The notes: generated by a model not told the origin, from the letters alone. DNA of 64,000 nt from JACRBR01 sp964371355 (GCA_964371355.1 CAYJMG010000010.1:55995-119994); one strand, 5' to 3'. Shown: positions 15,852 through 24,199, counted from the stretch's first letter. Program-made: numbers and translations.

Positions 15852-15947
15852 CGTCGGTGCAACCGAAGCCACATTCGACAGCGCTGGCACGGCGGCCGGC
15901 GCCGATCGGCACGGATCCATCCGTGTCAGCCGTGGGACCGATAGCCT

Positions 15948-16355
15948 CTAGAACCGCTGGGTGAGAGAGAACCAGTTCCCGCAGCCGTCGTTGAACAGCG
16001 CCTCCATCCCGTACGGGCGCTCCTGCGGCTCCTGATCGAACTCCACGCCACGTGCGCGGAGCTGCTCGAACGTCTTGCGGCAGTCGTCGGTCTGGAAGAC
16101 GCCCGCGCCCAGAAGTCCGCGCTCCAGCAGCGCGCGAATGTGCGTCAGCGCGTCCGCGTCCAGTGGTCCGCCCGGCAGCGTCGGATACAGAATCAACTCC
16201 GGCTGCTGCTGCCCCTTCGGCGCGACGGTCAGCCAGCGAAAGCCGTCCATCGTCATGTCCGCGCGCACCTCGAACCCGAGCTTGTTCGTGTAGAAGTCGA
16301 GCGCCCTGTCCTGATCGAGCACGAAGAGCGTCGCGTGCGAGAGTCCGGTGATCAT
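15948..16355 (-). CDS. VOC/glyoxalase-fold protein
   Basis: A 135-residue vicinal-oxygen-chelate protein. It starts MITGLSHATLFVLDQDRALD and continues FYTNKLGFEVRADM, then a second beta-alpha-beta-beta-beta unit ending NDGCGNWFSLTQ. His7 and a Glu in PELILYP lie where VOC metal ligands sit. The specific reaction is unknown. It is preceded on the same strand by an AraC-type regulator 66 bases away, a pairing often seen for this protein class. Confidence 0.82.
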   Translation of the reverse strand: MITGLSHATLFVLDQDRALDFYTNKLGFEVRADMTMDGFRWLTVAPKGQQQPELILYPTLPGGPLDADALTHIRALLERGLLGAGVFQTDDCRKTFEQLRARGVEFDQEPQERPYGMEALFNDGCGNWFSLTQRF

Positions 16356-16421
16356 TGGAGCCCCTTTCGTCTGAGGGAGCCTACACCGCCGACACCGCCC
16401 GCCGCTTCTCGAAAATTGCGG

Positions 16422-16844
16422 TCACGCCGCGGAACGGATCATGCGCAGGTGGCACGCCGGGATGAACCGCTCCGGCTCCCGCCGCCGCTCGAGTGCAGCC
16501 GCTCGCGTCTGGCGGGGTGTCTCGCCGGCGTAGCGCCGATAGGCCGCGCTGAACGACCCAACGCTGCGAAACCCTACGGCAAAACACACCTCGGTTACGG
16601 ATCGCCCGCCCCGCCGGAGCATCGCGCGAGCCCGCTCCATCCGGCGTCCCACAAGGTATCGGTGCGGTGTGTCTCCGTAGACGCGCGCAAACGACCGCAC
16701 GAAGTGGTACCGCGAGAGGCCGGCCTCGGCCGCCAGCCGGTCGAGGTCGAGAACCTCGCCGGGCGCGCGGTCCATCAGCCGCCGTGCCTTCAACACACGC
16801 TCGAACGCTGTCTGCTCAGCCACGATTGTTCCTCGTGTGGACAT
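16422..16844 (-). CDS. AraC-family transcriptional regulator (DNA-binding domain only)
   Basis: A 140-residue protein that is almost entirely the double helix-turn-helix of AraC/XylS regulators: LDLDRLAAEAGLSRYHFVRSFA, TPHRYLVGRRMERARAML and SVTEVCFAVGFRSVGSFSAAYRRYAGETP. There is no separate effector domain. ATG 16844 is preferred to the TTG at 16886, which would add an unremarkable 14 residues. It probably controls itself and the VOC gene downstream. Confidence 0.82.
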   Translation of the reverse strand: MSTRGTIVAEQTAFERVLKARRLMDRAPGEVLDLDRLAAEAGLSRYHFVRSFARVYGDTPHRYLVGRRMERARAMLRRGGRSVTEVCFAVGFRSVGSFSAAYRRYAGETPRQTRAAALERRREPERFIPACHLRMIRSAA

Positions 16845-16893
16845 TGTTACCGGGGCGATTCGCTGTGTCTTCGTGGTCGCTATCAAGCGAGAC

Positions 16894-18513
16894 CTACAGG
16901 GCCATGGATTCGCGCTGTTCGCCCCAGACGGTGCGGAGGCGGGCGCAGATCTCGCCGAGGGTGACGTAGGACTCTACGGCCTCGACGAGGAGGGGCATCA
17001 TGTTGTCGGTGCCGCGGGCGGCGTCCTCGAGGCGGCGGAGGGCGGCTTCGGCCTTCGTGGCGTCGCGCTCGGCGCGGAGGCGCTGGACCTGTCTGGCACG
17101 GCGCTCGCCGACGGTCACGTCGTGCTGGTGGAGGCCCTCGGGCGGGGCCTCTTCGTCGATGTAGTCGTTAACACCGACGACGATCTTGCGGCCGGCCTCG
17201 ATGTCGCGCTGGATGCGGAAGGCGTTCTCGTGGATCTCGGCGGCCTGGAAACCGCGCTCGACAGCGGCGAGGGCGCCGCCCATCTCGTCGATGCGGCGGA
17301 CGTAGGCCTCGGCGTCGCGCTCGACCTCGTCGGTGAGGTGCTCGATGTACCAGGAGCCGGCCATGGGGTCGATCGTGTCGCCGACGCCGGTCTCGTAGGC
17401 GAGGATCTGCTGCGTGCGGAGGGCCAGCTCGGCGGCGTGCTGCGACGGGAGCGAGAGCGCCTCGTCGTAGGAGTTGGTATGCAGCGACTGGGTGCCGCCG
17501 AGGACTGCGGACAGCCCCTGGAGTGCGGTGCGGACGAGGTTGTTGACGGGCTGCTGCGCGGTGAGGGTTGCGCCGCCGGTCTGCGTGTGAAAGCGCAACT
17601 TCATGGAGTCGGCCTTGGTCGACCCGAAGCGCTCCTTCACCACGCGCGCCCACAGGCGGCGTGCGGCGCGGAACTTCGCGATCTCCTCGAGGAAGTTGCC
17701 GTGGCAGGCGAAGAAGAAGGCGAGGCGCGGGGCGAAGTCGTCGATCTTGAGGCCGCGGTCGAGTGCGGCCTGCGTGTAGGCGATGGCGTCGGCGATGGTG
17801 AAGCCGACCTCCTGCGCGGCGGTGCAGCCGGCCTCGCGCATGTGGTAGCCGCTGATGCTGATGGTGTTCCACTGCGGCAGGTTCTCGCTGCACCAGGCGA
17901 AGATGTCGGTGATGAGGCGCATCGACGGGCGCGGCGGGAAGATGTAGGTGCCGCGGGCGATGTACTCCTTGAGGATGTCGTTCTGGGTGGTGCCGCCGAC
18001 CTTGCCGAGGTCGGCGCCCTGCTTCCTGGCGACGGCCACGTATAGCGCGAGGAGCACGGAGGCGGTCGCATTGATGGTCATGGAGGTGGTGACGGTCTCG
18101 AGCGGGATGTCGCGGAAGAGGGTTTCCATATCCTCGATGGAGCAGATGGAGACGCCGACCTTGCCAACCTCGCCCTCGGCCATGAGGTGGTCGGGGTCGT
18201 AGCCAATCTGGGTAGGGAGGTCGAAGGCGACGGAGAGGCCGGTCTGGCCCTGGGAGAGCAGGTACTTGTAGCGGCGGTTCGACTCCTCGGCATCGGAGAA
18301 GCCCGCGTACTGGCGCATGGTCCAGAAGCGGCCGCGATACATGGTGGGTTGGACGCCGCGGGTGTACGGGTATTCGCCGGGGAAGCCGAGCTTCTCGCCG
18401 TAGTCCCAGCCGTTGAGGCTCTCGGGCGTGTAGACGCGCTCGACCGGCTTGCCGGCGGAGGTCTCGAAGGGGACGGAGCGCTCGACCGGGCGTTTGCTGT
18501 TCTCGGAGGTCAT
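16894..18513 (-). CDS. Methylmalonyl-CoA mutase, large (catalytic) subunit without B12 domain
   Basis: A 539-residue TIM-barrel half of an acyl-CoA mutase. YRGRFWTMRQYAGF, VAFDLPTQIGYDPDH, GTTQNDILKEY, FPPRPSMRLITDI, ISISGYHMREAG and QTGGATLTAQQPVNN are all hallmark segments. Tyr59 and Arg187 occupy the positions that correspond, by my reading, to Tyr89 and Arg207 of the Propionibacterium enzyme, which bind the free carboxylate. That favours methylmalonyl-CoA over isobutyryl-CoA. The cobalamin-binding domain is absent and must be a separate small subunit outside the window. Reaction: (R)-methylmalonyl-CoA to succinyl-CoA. An ethylmalonyl-CoA mutase role cannot be excluded. Confidence 0.87.
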   Translation of the reverse strand: MTSENSKRPVERSVPFETSAGKPVERVYTPESLNGWDYGEKLGFPGEYPYTRGVQPTMYRGRFWTMRQYAGFSDAEESNRRYKYLLSQGQTGLSVAFDLPTQIGYDPDHLMAEGEVGKVGVSICSIEDMETLFRDIPLETVTTSMTINATASVLLALYVAVARKQGADLGKVGGTTQNDILKEYIARGTYIFPPRPSMRLITDIFAWCSENLPQWNTISISGYHMREAGCTAAQEVGFTIADAIAYTQAALDRGLKIDDFAPRLAFFFACHGNFLEEIAKFRAARRLWARVVKERFGSTKADSMKLRFHTQTGGATLTAQQPVNNLVRTALQGLSAVLGGTQSLHTNSYDEALSLPSQHAAELALRTQQILAYETGVGDTIDPMAGSWYIEHLTDEVERDAEAYVRRIDEMGGALAAVERGFQAAEIHENAFRIQRDIEAGRKIVVGVNDYIDEEAPPEGLHQHDVTVGERRARQVQRLRAERDATKAEAALRRLEDAARGTDNMMPLLVEAVESYVTLGEICARLRTVWGEQRESMAL

Positions 18514-18602
18514 GCGGGAAGTGTAGGGAGTTGACTCGGGGAGTGCACGTCATCCACCGAGCGTCGACACGAAGGGGACTTCGAGGCGTCAGGGGGCCGA
18601 AG

Positions 18603-18637
18603 TTGGAGGTTGGAGGTTGGAGGTTGGAGGTTGGAGG
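18603..18637. repeat. Five perfect TTGGAGG tandem repeats
   Basis: Five identical heptamers in a row in the gap between the mutase and cupredoxin genes. It is the cleanest of the 7-base arrays in this window. Confidence 0.85.
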
Positions 18638-18723
18638 TCCGATGAGGCTATGAATCCGCTGATCTGGCGGAAATCGCGCTCCGCGAGGTTCATGCGCCGT
18701 CTCTACTTCAGAGGTGCGGGCCC

Positions 18724-19176
18724 TCAACGGACGGTGAGGCGGGCTTTCATGCTGGGGTGGATGGTGCAGTAGTAGTCGTAGGCGCCTGGCTCGTCGAACG
18801 CCACCTCGTCGGACTCGCCGTCATCGAGGTTGGAGGTCTTCCAGTCGCCGCCGCGGTCGGCGGCGTTGTGCGGAGCGCCGTCGTAGTTCGTCCACGTGAC
18901 CTTCGCGCCCACGGGCACCTGAAGGTTGCCCGGTGTGAATGCGTAGTCGCGCATATCGACCGTCTCGCTCATGCCGCCCGTCACGACGGCGCTGCGGGAG
19001 GTGTCAGTGCCGCCGCCGTGCATGCGACCCATGTGGCCCCAGTCCCAGCCCCAGTCCCAGCCTCCCCAGGCGAACATCATCACGGTCATGGTGATGAACC
19101 AGCCGACGACGGCGACGGCGATGATTCCGGCGATGAACCACAGGGGGCCGTTCGAACTGGAAGGCCTGCTCGTCAT
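18724..19176 (-). CDS. Membrane-anchored cupredoxin (plastocyanin-like)
   Basis: A 150-residue protein. Residues 11-36 form one membrane helix. A Trp/Gly/His-rich linker (GGWDWGWDWGHMGRMHGGG) follows, then a blue-copper domain with His103 (APHNA) and the CTIHPSMKA loop giving Cys137, His140 and Met143. These four ligands make a type 1 copper site for one-electron transfer on the outside of the membrane. The linker itself could bind metal. Tandem-repeat arrays flank the gene on both sides. No oxidase or copper-transport gene is adjacent, so the redox partner is unknown. Confidence 0.83.
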   Translation of the reverse strand: MTSRPSSSNGPLWFIAGIIAVAVVGWFITMTVMMFAWGGWDWGWDWGHMGRMHGGGTDTSRSAVVTGGMSETVDMRDYAFTPGNLQVPVGAKVTWTNYDGAPHNAADRGGDWKTSNLDDGESDEVAFDEPGAYDYYCTIHPSMKARLTVR

Positions 19177-19290
19177 GACATCTCAGTCTAGGGTCGAGGC
19201 GCACGGGGGATGTACGGGCATTCGTCACGGCGGGGGCGGCCGGATGGCAGGATCGGAGTGATTCACGAAGGGGCACGAAGGGAGAGGTGG

Positions 19291-19332
19291 GAGGTCGGAG
19301 GTCGGAGGTCGGAGGTCGGACGTCGGAGGTCG
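19291..19332. repeat. Six tandem heptamers (GAGGTCG, one copy GACGTCG)
   Basis: Six 7-base units in a row, five identical and one with a single change, in the 314-base gap between the cupredoxin and P450 genes. The rest of the gap holds two palindromic elements and no gene. Confidence 0.82.
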
Positions 19333-19373
19333 ATGCGCGTGGGACACGCAGGAGCAGCTTGTCGACGAGGAAC

Positions 19374-19394
19374 GCGCGGGCTTTCAGCCCGCGC
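19374..19394. repeat. Palindromic element copy 1 (GCGCGGGCT-TTC-AGCCCGCGC)
   Basis: Perfect 9-bp arms around a 3-base loop. Copy 2 lies 41 bases downstream with the loop reverse-complemented, so this copy is in the opposite orientation. Preceded by AAC and followed by TGCG in both copies. Confidence 0.8.
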
Positions 19395-19435
19395 TGCGAG
19401 TCTATGGCGCAGGCGTCGTTCATCGGCCGGCGAAC

Positions 19436-19456
19436 GCGCGGGCTGAAAGCCCGCGC
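19436..19456. repeat. Palindromic element copy 2 (GCGCGGGCT-GAA-AGCCCGCGC)
   Basis: Perfect 9-bp arms around GAA. With copy 1 it makes a facing pair, similar to the paired arrangement of REP/BIME elements in other bacteria. Confidence 0.8.
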
Positions 19457-19490
19457 TGCGGGGGCCACCATTCGGCACTGCCGTCCTTGC

Positions 19491-20717
19491 CTAAGCGGCG
19501 CGGAAGCGGACGGGGAGGGAGGCGAGGCCGCGAAGCACGAGGTTCTCTTTGTAGGGTGGGTCATTGGTGACGAGATCGAGGTCCTCGAAGCGGCGGGCAA
19601 GCTCGCCGAGGGCGATCTGGCCTTCGACGCGCGCGAGCGGGGCGCCGAGGCAGAAGTGGATGCCCATGCCGAAGGCGATGTGGCGGTTGTCCTCGCGGGT
19701 GATGTCGAGGCGCTGCGGATCGGGGAACTGTGCCGGGTCATGGTTGGCGGCGCCGATGAGGATGGTGGCCTGCTCGCCCTTGCGCAGGACCTTGTCGCCG
19801 AATCGCATATCCTCGAGCGCCATGCGGCCGGTGAGCTGTACCGGCGGGTCGAAGCGCAGCACCTCCTCGACGGCGGTCTTGATGAGTTCGGGGCGCGCTC
19901 GCAGCAGCTCGAACTGATCGCGGTGGCGGAGGAGCTGGAGCGTGCCGTTGCCGATGAGGTTCACCGTCGTCTCGTGGCCGGCGATCAGTACCAGGATGCA
20001 GGTCGAGATCAGCTCCTCGTGCGAGAGGCGAGTGCCGTCGTCCTCGACAGCGATGAGGGCGCTGATGAGGTCGTCCTTCGGTTCGGCGCGGCGCTTCCCG
20101 ATGAGGTCCTCGAAGTACTCGCGGAAGGCGTCGAACGTGCGCTGACGGCGCTCGATCTCCTCTTGCGGCAGCGCGAAGTCGGGGTCGAGGCTACGGGCGG
20201 CATCGCTGGTCCAGGCGCGGAAGCGCGCGTTGTCCTCGACGGGCACGCCGAGCATGTCGCAGATGATCTGCACCGGGAGCGGGTAGGCGAGATCCTCCAT
20301 CACGTCCAACTCGCCGCGCGGCGCCGCGGCGTCGAGCAGATCGCCGACGATCTCGGCGATGCGTGGGCGCAGGCCCTCGATCACGCGCGGAGTGAACGCT
20401 TTGTTCACGAGGCCGCGGAGGCGCGTGTGGTCGGGCGGGTCGAGGAAGAGGAACGAGCGGTTCTCCTCGAGCAGCGCGTCGTAGTCGAGGCCCTGGGCGA
20501 CGGCCTGCTGGCGGAAGGCGTCGCCCTTGCGGAAGTCGCTGCTGGCGCGTGGGTCGCGCAGGAGGGCGGTGGCGTCGGCGTAGCGCGAGAGGATGAGGCC
20601 GCCGAAGGGCGACTCCTGCACCGGATCCTCCAGGAGGAGACGGTGGTACGTGGGGTAGGGATCCTTGCGGAACGCAGGGTCGAACGGGTTGAAGGTGACC
20701 TTCGTGTCGGTGGTCAT
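19491..20717 (-). CDS. Cytochrome P450
   Basis: A 408-residue soluble bacterial P450. The I-helix oxygen-activation motif is AGHETTVN, the K-helix ExxR is in VEEVLRF, and the haem loop FGMGIHFCLGAPLAR supplies the thiolate Cys356. LFLDPPDHTRLRGLVNKAF is the conserved C-helix region. It needs a ferredoxin and reductase, neither of which is next to it. Substrate unknown; the sequence is of the CYP107/CYP105-like bacterial type. A 7-bp palindrome 33 bases upstream of its ATG (20750-20767) probably binds a repressor. Confidence 0.92.
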   Translation of the reverse strand: MTTDTKVTFNPFDPAFRKDPYPTYHRLLLEDPVQESPFGGLILSRYADATALLRDPRASSDFRKGDAFRQQAVAQGLDYDALLEENRSFLFLDPPDHTRLRGLVNKAFTPRVIEGLRPRIAEIVGDLLDAAAPRGELDVMEDLAYPLPVQIICDMLGVPVEDNARFRAWTSDAARSLDPDFALPQEEIERRQRTFDAFREYFEDLIGKRRAEPKDDLISALIAVEDDGTRLSHEELISTCILVLIAGHETTVNLIGNGTLQLLRHRDQFELLRARPELIKTAVEEVLRFDPPVQLTGRMALEDMRFGDKVLRKGEQATILIGAANHDPAQFPDPQRLDITREDNRHIAFGMGIHFCLGAPLARVEGQIALGELARRFEDLDLVTNDPPYKENLVLRGLASLPVRFRAA

Positions 20718-20749
20718 GGCGCTCCTCCTGACTCAGCCGCCCGCCTAAT

Positions 20750-20767
20750 TCATTAGAATGCTAATGA
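20750..20767. promoter_or_regulatory. Palindromic operator upstream of the P450 gene
   Basis: TCATTAG and CTAATGA are perfect 7-bp arms separated by AATG, inside an unusually AT-rich patch. TAAT- and TTAG-rich sequences like this are typical TetR or MarR operators. It also overlaps a likely minus-strand -10 region. No regulator gene is adjacent. Confidence 0.6.
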
Positions 20768-20888
20768 TTAAGCCAGAGTATGTCAATCTCCCGCACGGCA
20801 TGATCGCACTCCCGGAGGCACGATTACCAGCCTGTGGACCTGCGGTTTTCGCAGCGGAACCGTTGCAGGTGGCGGGTAAGATGCTCCC

Positions 20889-21893
20889 GTGGCTACCAAA
20901 CACGTAGAGGTGGACGCGGGCGGGATACCGGTGCGGATCACCAATCCGGAGAAGGTCTTCTTCCCGGAACGCGGCTACACGAAGCTCGACCTCGTGCGGT
21001 ACTTCCTGGCGGTGGCGGAGGGGGCGCTGCGGGGCGTGTTCGAGCGGCCGATGGTGTTGAAGCGCTTCGTGAACGGCGCGACTGAGGAGCCGTTCTTCCA
21101 GAAACGCGCGCCGGCGCAGCGGCCCCCATACGTCGAGACGGCGCACATCACCTTCCCGAGCGGGCGCACGGCCGACCTGGCGGTGTGCGACGAGACGGCC
21201 GACCTCATCTGGGCCATCAACCTGGGGTGCATCGACCTGAACCCGTGGCCGGTGCGCAAGGCAGACGTCGATCACCCGGACGAGCTGCGGATCGACCTGG
21301 ACCCGACGCCCGGCGTGCCCTACAGCGCCGTGCGCGACGTCGCGCTGGTCGTGCGGGACGTGTTGTCGGAGCGCGGCTACGCCAGCTATCCGAAGACTTC
21401 AGGCTCGCGGGGGATGCACATCAACGTACGGATCGAGCCGAAGCACGACTTCGGGCAGGTGCGACGGTGCGCGCTGGCGATCGGGCGTGAGGTGGAGCGG
21501 CGGGCCCCGGAGATCGCGACGACGAAGTGGTGGAAGGAAGAACGGCACGGCGTGTTCATCGACTACAACCAGAACGCGCGCGACCGCACCGTGGCGTCGG
21601 CATATTCGGTGCGGCCGATGCCTGACGCGCGGGTGTCGTACCCGTTGCGGTGGGACGAGGTGCCGGGCGTCGATCCGGCGGCGTACACGCTGGAGACGGC
21701 GCCGGCGCTGTTCGCGCGGGACGGCGACGCTCACGCGGGGATCGACAACGTCGTGCATCCGCTGGAGCCGCTGCTGGAACTGGTGACGCAGCACGAGGAG
21801 GAGGGCATGGGGGAGGCGCCGTATCCGCCGCAGTTTCCGAAAGCGGCGGGGGAGCCGCCACGGGTGCAGCCGTCGCGGAGGAAGAAGTTGTGA
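20889..21893 (+). CDS. LigD-type polymerase (primase-polymerase) domain protein
   Basis: A 334-residue stand-alone archaeo-eukaryotic primase fold as found in the polymerase part of LigD. The metal-binding pair is Asp136 and Asp138 in RIDLDPTPG, and KTSGSRGMHINV (His177) forms the nucleotide site. ITNPEKVFFPERGYTKLDL is the usual N-terminal block. It fills gaps and adds ribonucleotides during non-homologous end joining. The GTG at 20889 starts it; the ribosome site is weak. A separate ATP-dependent ligase gene lies 0.6 kb downstream on the other strand, so the LigD functions are split into two genes. Ku is not in the window. Confidence 0.88.
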   Translation: MATKHVEVDAGGIPVRITNPEKVFFPERGYTKLDLVRYFLAVAEGALRGVFERPMVLKRFVNGATEEPFFQKRAPAQRPPYVETAHITFPSGRTADLAVCDETADLIWAINLGCIDLNPWPVRKADVDHPDELRIDLDPTPGVPYSAVRDVALVVRDVLSERGYASYPKTSGSRGMHINVRIEPKHDFGQVRRCALAIGREVERRAPEIATTKWWKEERHGVFIDYNQNARDRTVASAYSVRPMPDARVSYPLRWDEVPGVDPAAYTLETAPALFARDGDAHAGIDNVVHPLEPLLELVTQHEEEGMGEAPYPPQFPKAAGEPPRVQPSRRKKL

Positions 21894-21918
21894 GCTTATT
21901 AGCGTTGAGTGCCACTCG

Positions 21919-22395
21919 TCATTGCTGACTCGCCAACTCAGTCATGATCTCGTGCACCCTAGCCAAGTGCCACTTCACGAGGCTCTCTGCCTGGCTATAT
22001 GGCGGCCCTAGCACGGTCATACCCATCGGCAACCCATTGGGATTGTCGAAGCGAATCGCGTAGGCAGCACCCAGTTCATCTCGAAGGTAATTGAAGGTGT
22101 CATCGGCCCAGGTTCTTGCCTCGCCATCCGGAGCCGGATCCCGTGACTTGGCCGTGTCGTGACAGCGGCTGATGATCTCCTGGCCAGATCGCACGAACTC
22201 CGCTAGGCGACGGGATATGGCGGCACGCTTGCCCTTTGCTCGGTAAGCCACGGCGGCAGAAACAACCGTCAGCCCCAAGAAGAGAATGAATGAGGCGATG
22301 AGGGCGTACTCGCTCTTACTGCCCGCGTGATCGGGATGAATGGAGAGGGCACCGATAAGCGAACCGCCGGCAAGTGCTGCCCAGAGTTGCCACAT
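21919..22395 (-). CDS. Unrecognised two-helix membrane protein
   Basis: A 158-residue protein. Two hydrophobic helices (LWAALAGGSLIGALSI, and EYALIASFILFLGLTVVSAAVAY) are followed by a charged cytoplasmic domain of about 110 residues with helical stretches (AISRRLAEFVRSGQEIISR, WADDTFNYLRDELGAAYAIRF). I do not recognise a family. Its composition is somewhat AT-richer than the flanking repair genes. The membrane topology, with a soluble C-terminal helical domain, is like that of small effectors or sensors, but nothing more can be said. It sits between the two NHEJ genes. Confidence 0.6.
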   Translation of the reverse strand: MWQLWAALAGGSLIGALSIHPDHAGSKSEYALIASFILFLGLTVVSAAVAYRAKGKRAAISRRLAEFVRSGQEIISRCHDTAKSRDPAPDGEARTWADDTFNYLRDELGAAYAIRFDNPNGLPMGMTVLGPPYSQAESLVKWHLARVHEIMTELASQQ

Positions 22396-22480
22396 TATTG
22401 CTAGTCCGCCAAGTCACTCGTTTCCAAGTCATCGACATCATAGCTCGATTCTGCATGCCGTCTGCGACGACGCTGGGCAA

Positions 22481-23569
22481 TCAAACACCGTTCGCTGCTA
22501 TACGCCACTTCGAGAAGATGCGCTGTAGCTCGTAGGGCGGGGTCTCTTCGATCTGGTCGAAGGTGCAGGCTTCGGGGGGCTTATCGGTGCGCCAGCGGAC
22601 GAAGGTGGCGGCATGGCGGAAGCGGTTGCCCTGCAGGTGGTCGAAGGTGACCTCGCAGACGAGCTGGGGGCGGAGGCGGACCCAGGTGAGGTCCTTGGCG
22701 CCGGTCCAGCGGCTGGGGGCGCCGGGCATGCGGCCGCGGCCGAAGCCGTGCTCGCTGTCTTGCGCGTCGTCGTCGCTGATGTAGGGGCGCAGCTCCTGTG
22801 CGAGGCGGCGCTTCTCGTCGGCCTTGAAGCTGGAGGTGTGGCCGACGAGGTGCAGGACGCCCTGGTCGTCGTAGAGGCCCAGCAGGAGGGAGCCGACGGC
22901 CTTCTCGGGCTGATCCTTGTACCAGCGCAGCCCGCCGACGACGCAGTCCGCCGTGCGGAGGTGCTTGATCTTCGCCATCGCGCGGACGCCGGGCTGGTAC
23001 GTGCTGTCGAGGCGCTTCGCGACGACACCGTCGAGGCCGGCGCCCTCGAACTGCTGGAACCAGTCGCGGGCGGTGGCGATGTCGCGGGTGGCGGGCGTGA
23101 TGTACACGGGCGCACCGACGCCCGCGAGCGCGGACTCGAGGCGCGCGCGGCGCTCGGCGAAGGGGCGGTCGCGCAGGTCTTCGTCGCCATCGGCGAGGAG
23201 ATCGAAGGCGACGAAGGAGGCCGGAGTCTCGGCGGCGAGCTTGTTGATGCGGGACTCGGCGGGGTGGATGCGCATCTGGAGCAGGTCGAAGTTGAGGCCG
23301 TCGCCGGTGATGATGACGACCTCGCCGTCGAGGACCATGGGGCGCGGGAGGGCGCGCTCGATGCCGGCCTTGAGTTCGGGGAAGTAGCGGGCGAGGGGCT
23401 TGAGGTCGCGGCTCTGGATGTAGGCGTCAGCGCCACCGGCGGCGTCGAAGAAGACGATGGCGCGGAAGCCGTCCCACTTGGGCTCGTAGGCCCAGCCGTC
23501 GCCGTCGGGGATTGCGGCGGTGAGCTTCGCGAGCATGGGGTCGATGGGCGGGGTGAAGGGGAGGGGCAT
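22481..23569 (-). CDS. ATP-dependent DNA ligase (LigD/LigC-type ligase domain)
   Basis: A 362-residue ligase. The adenylated lysine is Lys31 in YEPKWDGFR. The nucleotidyltransferase motifs continue with VLDGEVV, FVAFDLL and GLDGVVAKRLDSTYQPG, and motif V is MAKIKHLRTADCVVGG. An OB-fold domain follows (SLLLGLYDDQGVLHLVGHTSS, LVCEVTFDHLQGNRFRHAATF). It seals nicks after processing by the LigD-type polymerase encoded nearby. Length and order fit the single-subunit ligases linked to Ku. Alternative role: a general repair ligase of the LigC group. Confidence 0.9.
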   Translation of the reverse strand: MPLPFTPPIDPMLAKLTAAIPDGDGWAYEPKWDGFRAIVFFDAAGGADAYIQSRDLKPLARYFPELKAGIERALPRPMVLDGEVVIITGDGLNFDLLQMRIHPAESRINKLAAETPASFVAFDLLADGDEDLRDRPFAERRARLESALAGVGAPVYITPATRDIATARDWFQQFEGAGLDGVVAKRLDSTYQPGVRAMAKIKHLRTADCVVGGLRWYKDQPEKAVGSLLLGLYDDQGVLHLVGHTSSFKADEKRRLAQELRPYISDDDAQDSEHGFGRGRMPGAPSRWTGAKDLTWVRLRPQLVCEVTFDHLQGNRFRHAATFVRWRTDKPPEACTFDQIEETPPYELQRIFSKWRIAANGV

Positions 23570-23630
23570 ACGGGCAGGCTAGCGCATGCGGCCCATACAA
23601 CCGGCTCTTCGTCCGCGCATCACCGGCGGT

Positions 23631-24056
23631 TCAGCCGGCCGGTTTCGCCTGCGGCTGGAGGTCGCGGAGCTGGCGGCGGAGCTCGCGATCACGCTCGAAG
23701 CGCTCGGTGATGTCGCGGGCGTGGGCGACCGCGCCCTCGACGCCGTCCGGGCCGTGGATGATGGCGAAGCTCAGCTCGACGTAGATCTGGGTGCCGTCGG
23801 CTTTCATGGACTTCGTGGGGAGGGACTGGCCCCGGTACTTCGTGTCGCCGGCCTGGAGCGCGCGGTCGAAGCCGGTCCAGTGCGACTCGCGCAGGTTCTC
23901 GGGGATGATGAGGTCGAGCGTCTGGCCCATGGCGGCGGAGGCGGGGTGGCCGAAGATGCGCTCGGCGGCGGGGTTCCAGACGCGGATGACGCCCTCGCGG
24001 TCGGCGAAGATGATGGCGTCGGGCGCCTGTTCGATGAGGGCTTCGCTGCTCACCAA
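23631..24056 (-). CDS. Single PAS-domain protein
   Basis: A 141-residue protein that is essentially one PAS domain plus a short coil. It reads IEQAPDAIIFADREGVIRVW, then NPAAERIFGHPASAAMGQTL, LIIPENLRESHW and AIIHGPDGVEGAVAHARDIT, ending in the PAC-type DITERFERDRELRRQLRDLQ helix. Such proteins sense a ligand, redox state or light through a bound cofactor and pass it to a partner. No kinase or output domain is attached. It shares the strand with the ligase gene but is 60 bases upstream of it. Confidence 0.8.
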   Translation of the reverse strand: MVSSEALIEQAPDAIIFADREGVIRVWNPAAERIFGHPASAAMGQTLDLIIPENLRESHWTGFDRALQAGDTKYRGQSLPTKSMKADGTQIYVELSFAIIHGPDGVEGAVAHARDITERFERDRELRRQLRDLQPQAKPAG

Positions 24057-24199
24057 TGGATCCTCCTTACCCTGATGACGGGCTTGGCGGGGGTTCGCGA
24101 CACTCCCATTCTACGCCTGCGACGCATCCGACGGGATTGGCAAGCACAAAGCGCGCAATCGTTGCACGTACGCGACGTCGGATCCTAGAGTGACCGGCG

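Noticed and set aside
16894..18513. Isobutyryl-CoA mutase instead of methylmalonyl-CoA mutase
   Set aside because: The Tyr and Arg that bind the second carboxylate appear to be present, which argues against a monocarboxylate substrate.
18601..18640. A possible CRISPR array (regular repeats)
   Set aside because: The repeats are 7 bases long and directly adjacent with no spacers; no cas gene is in the window.
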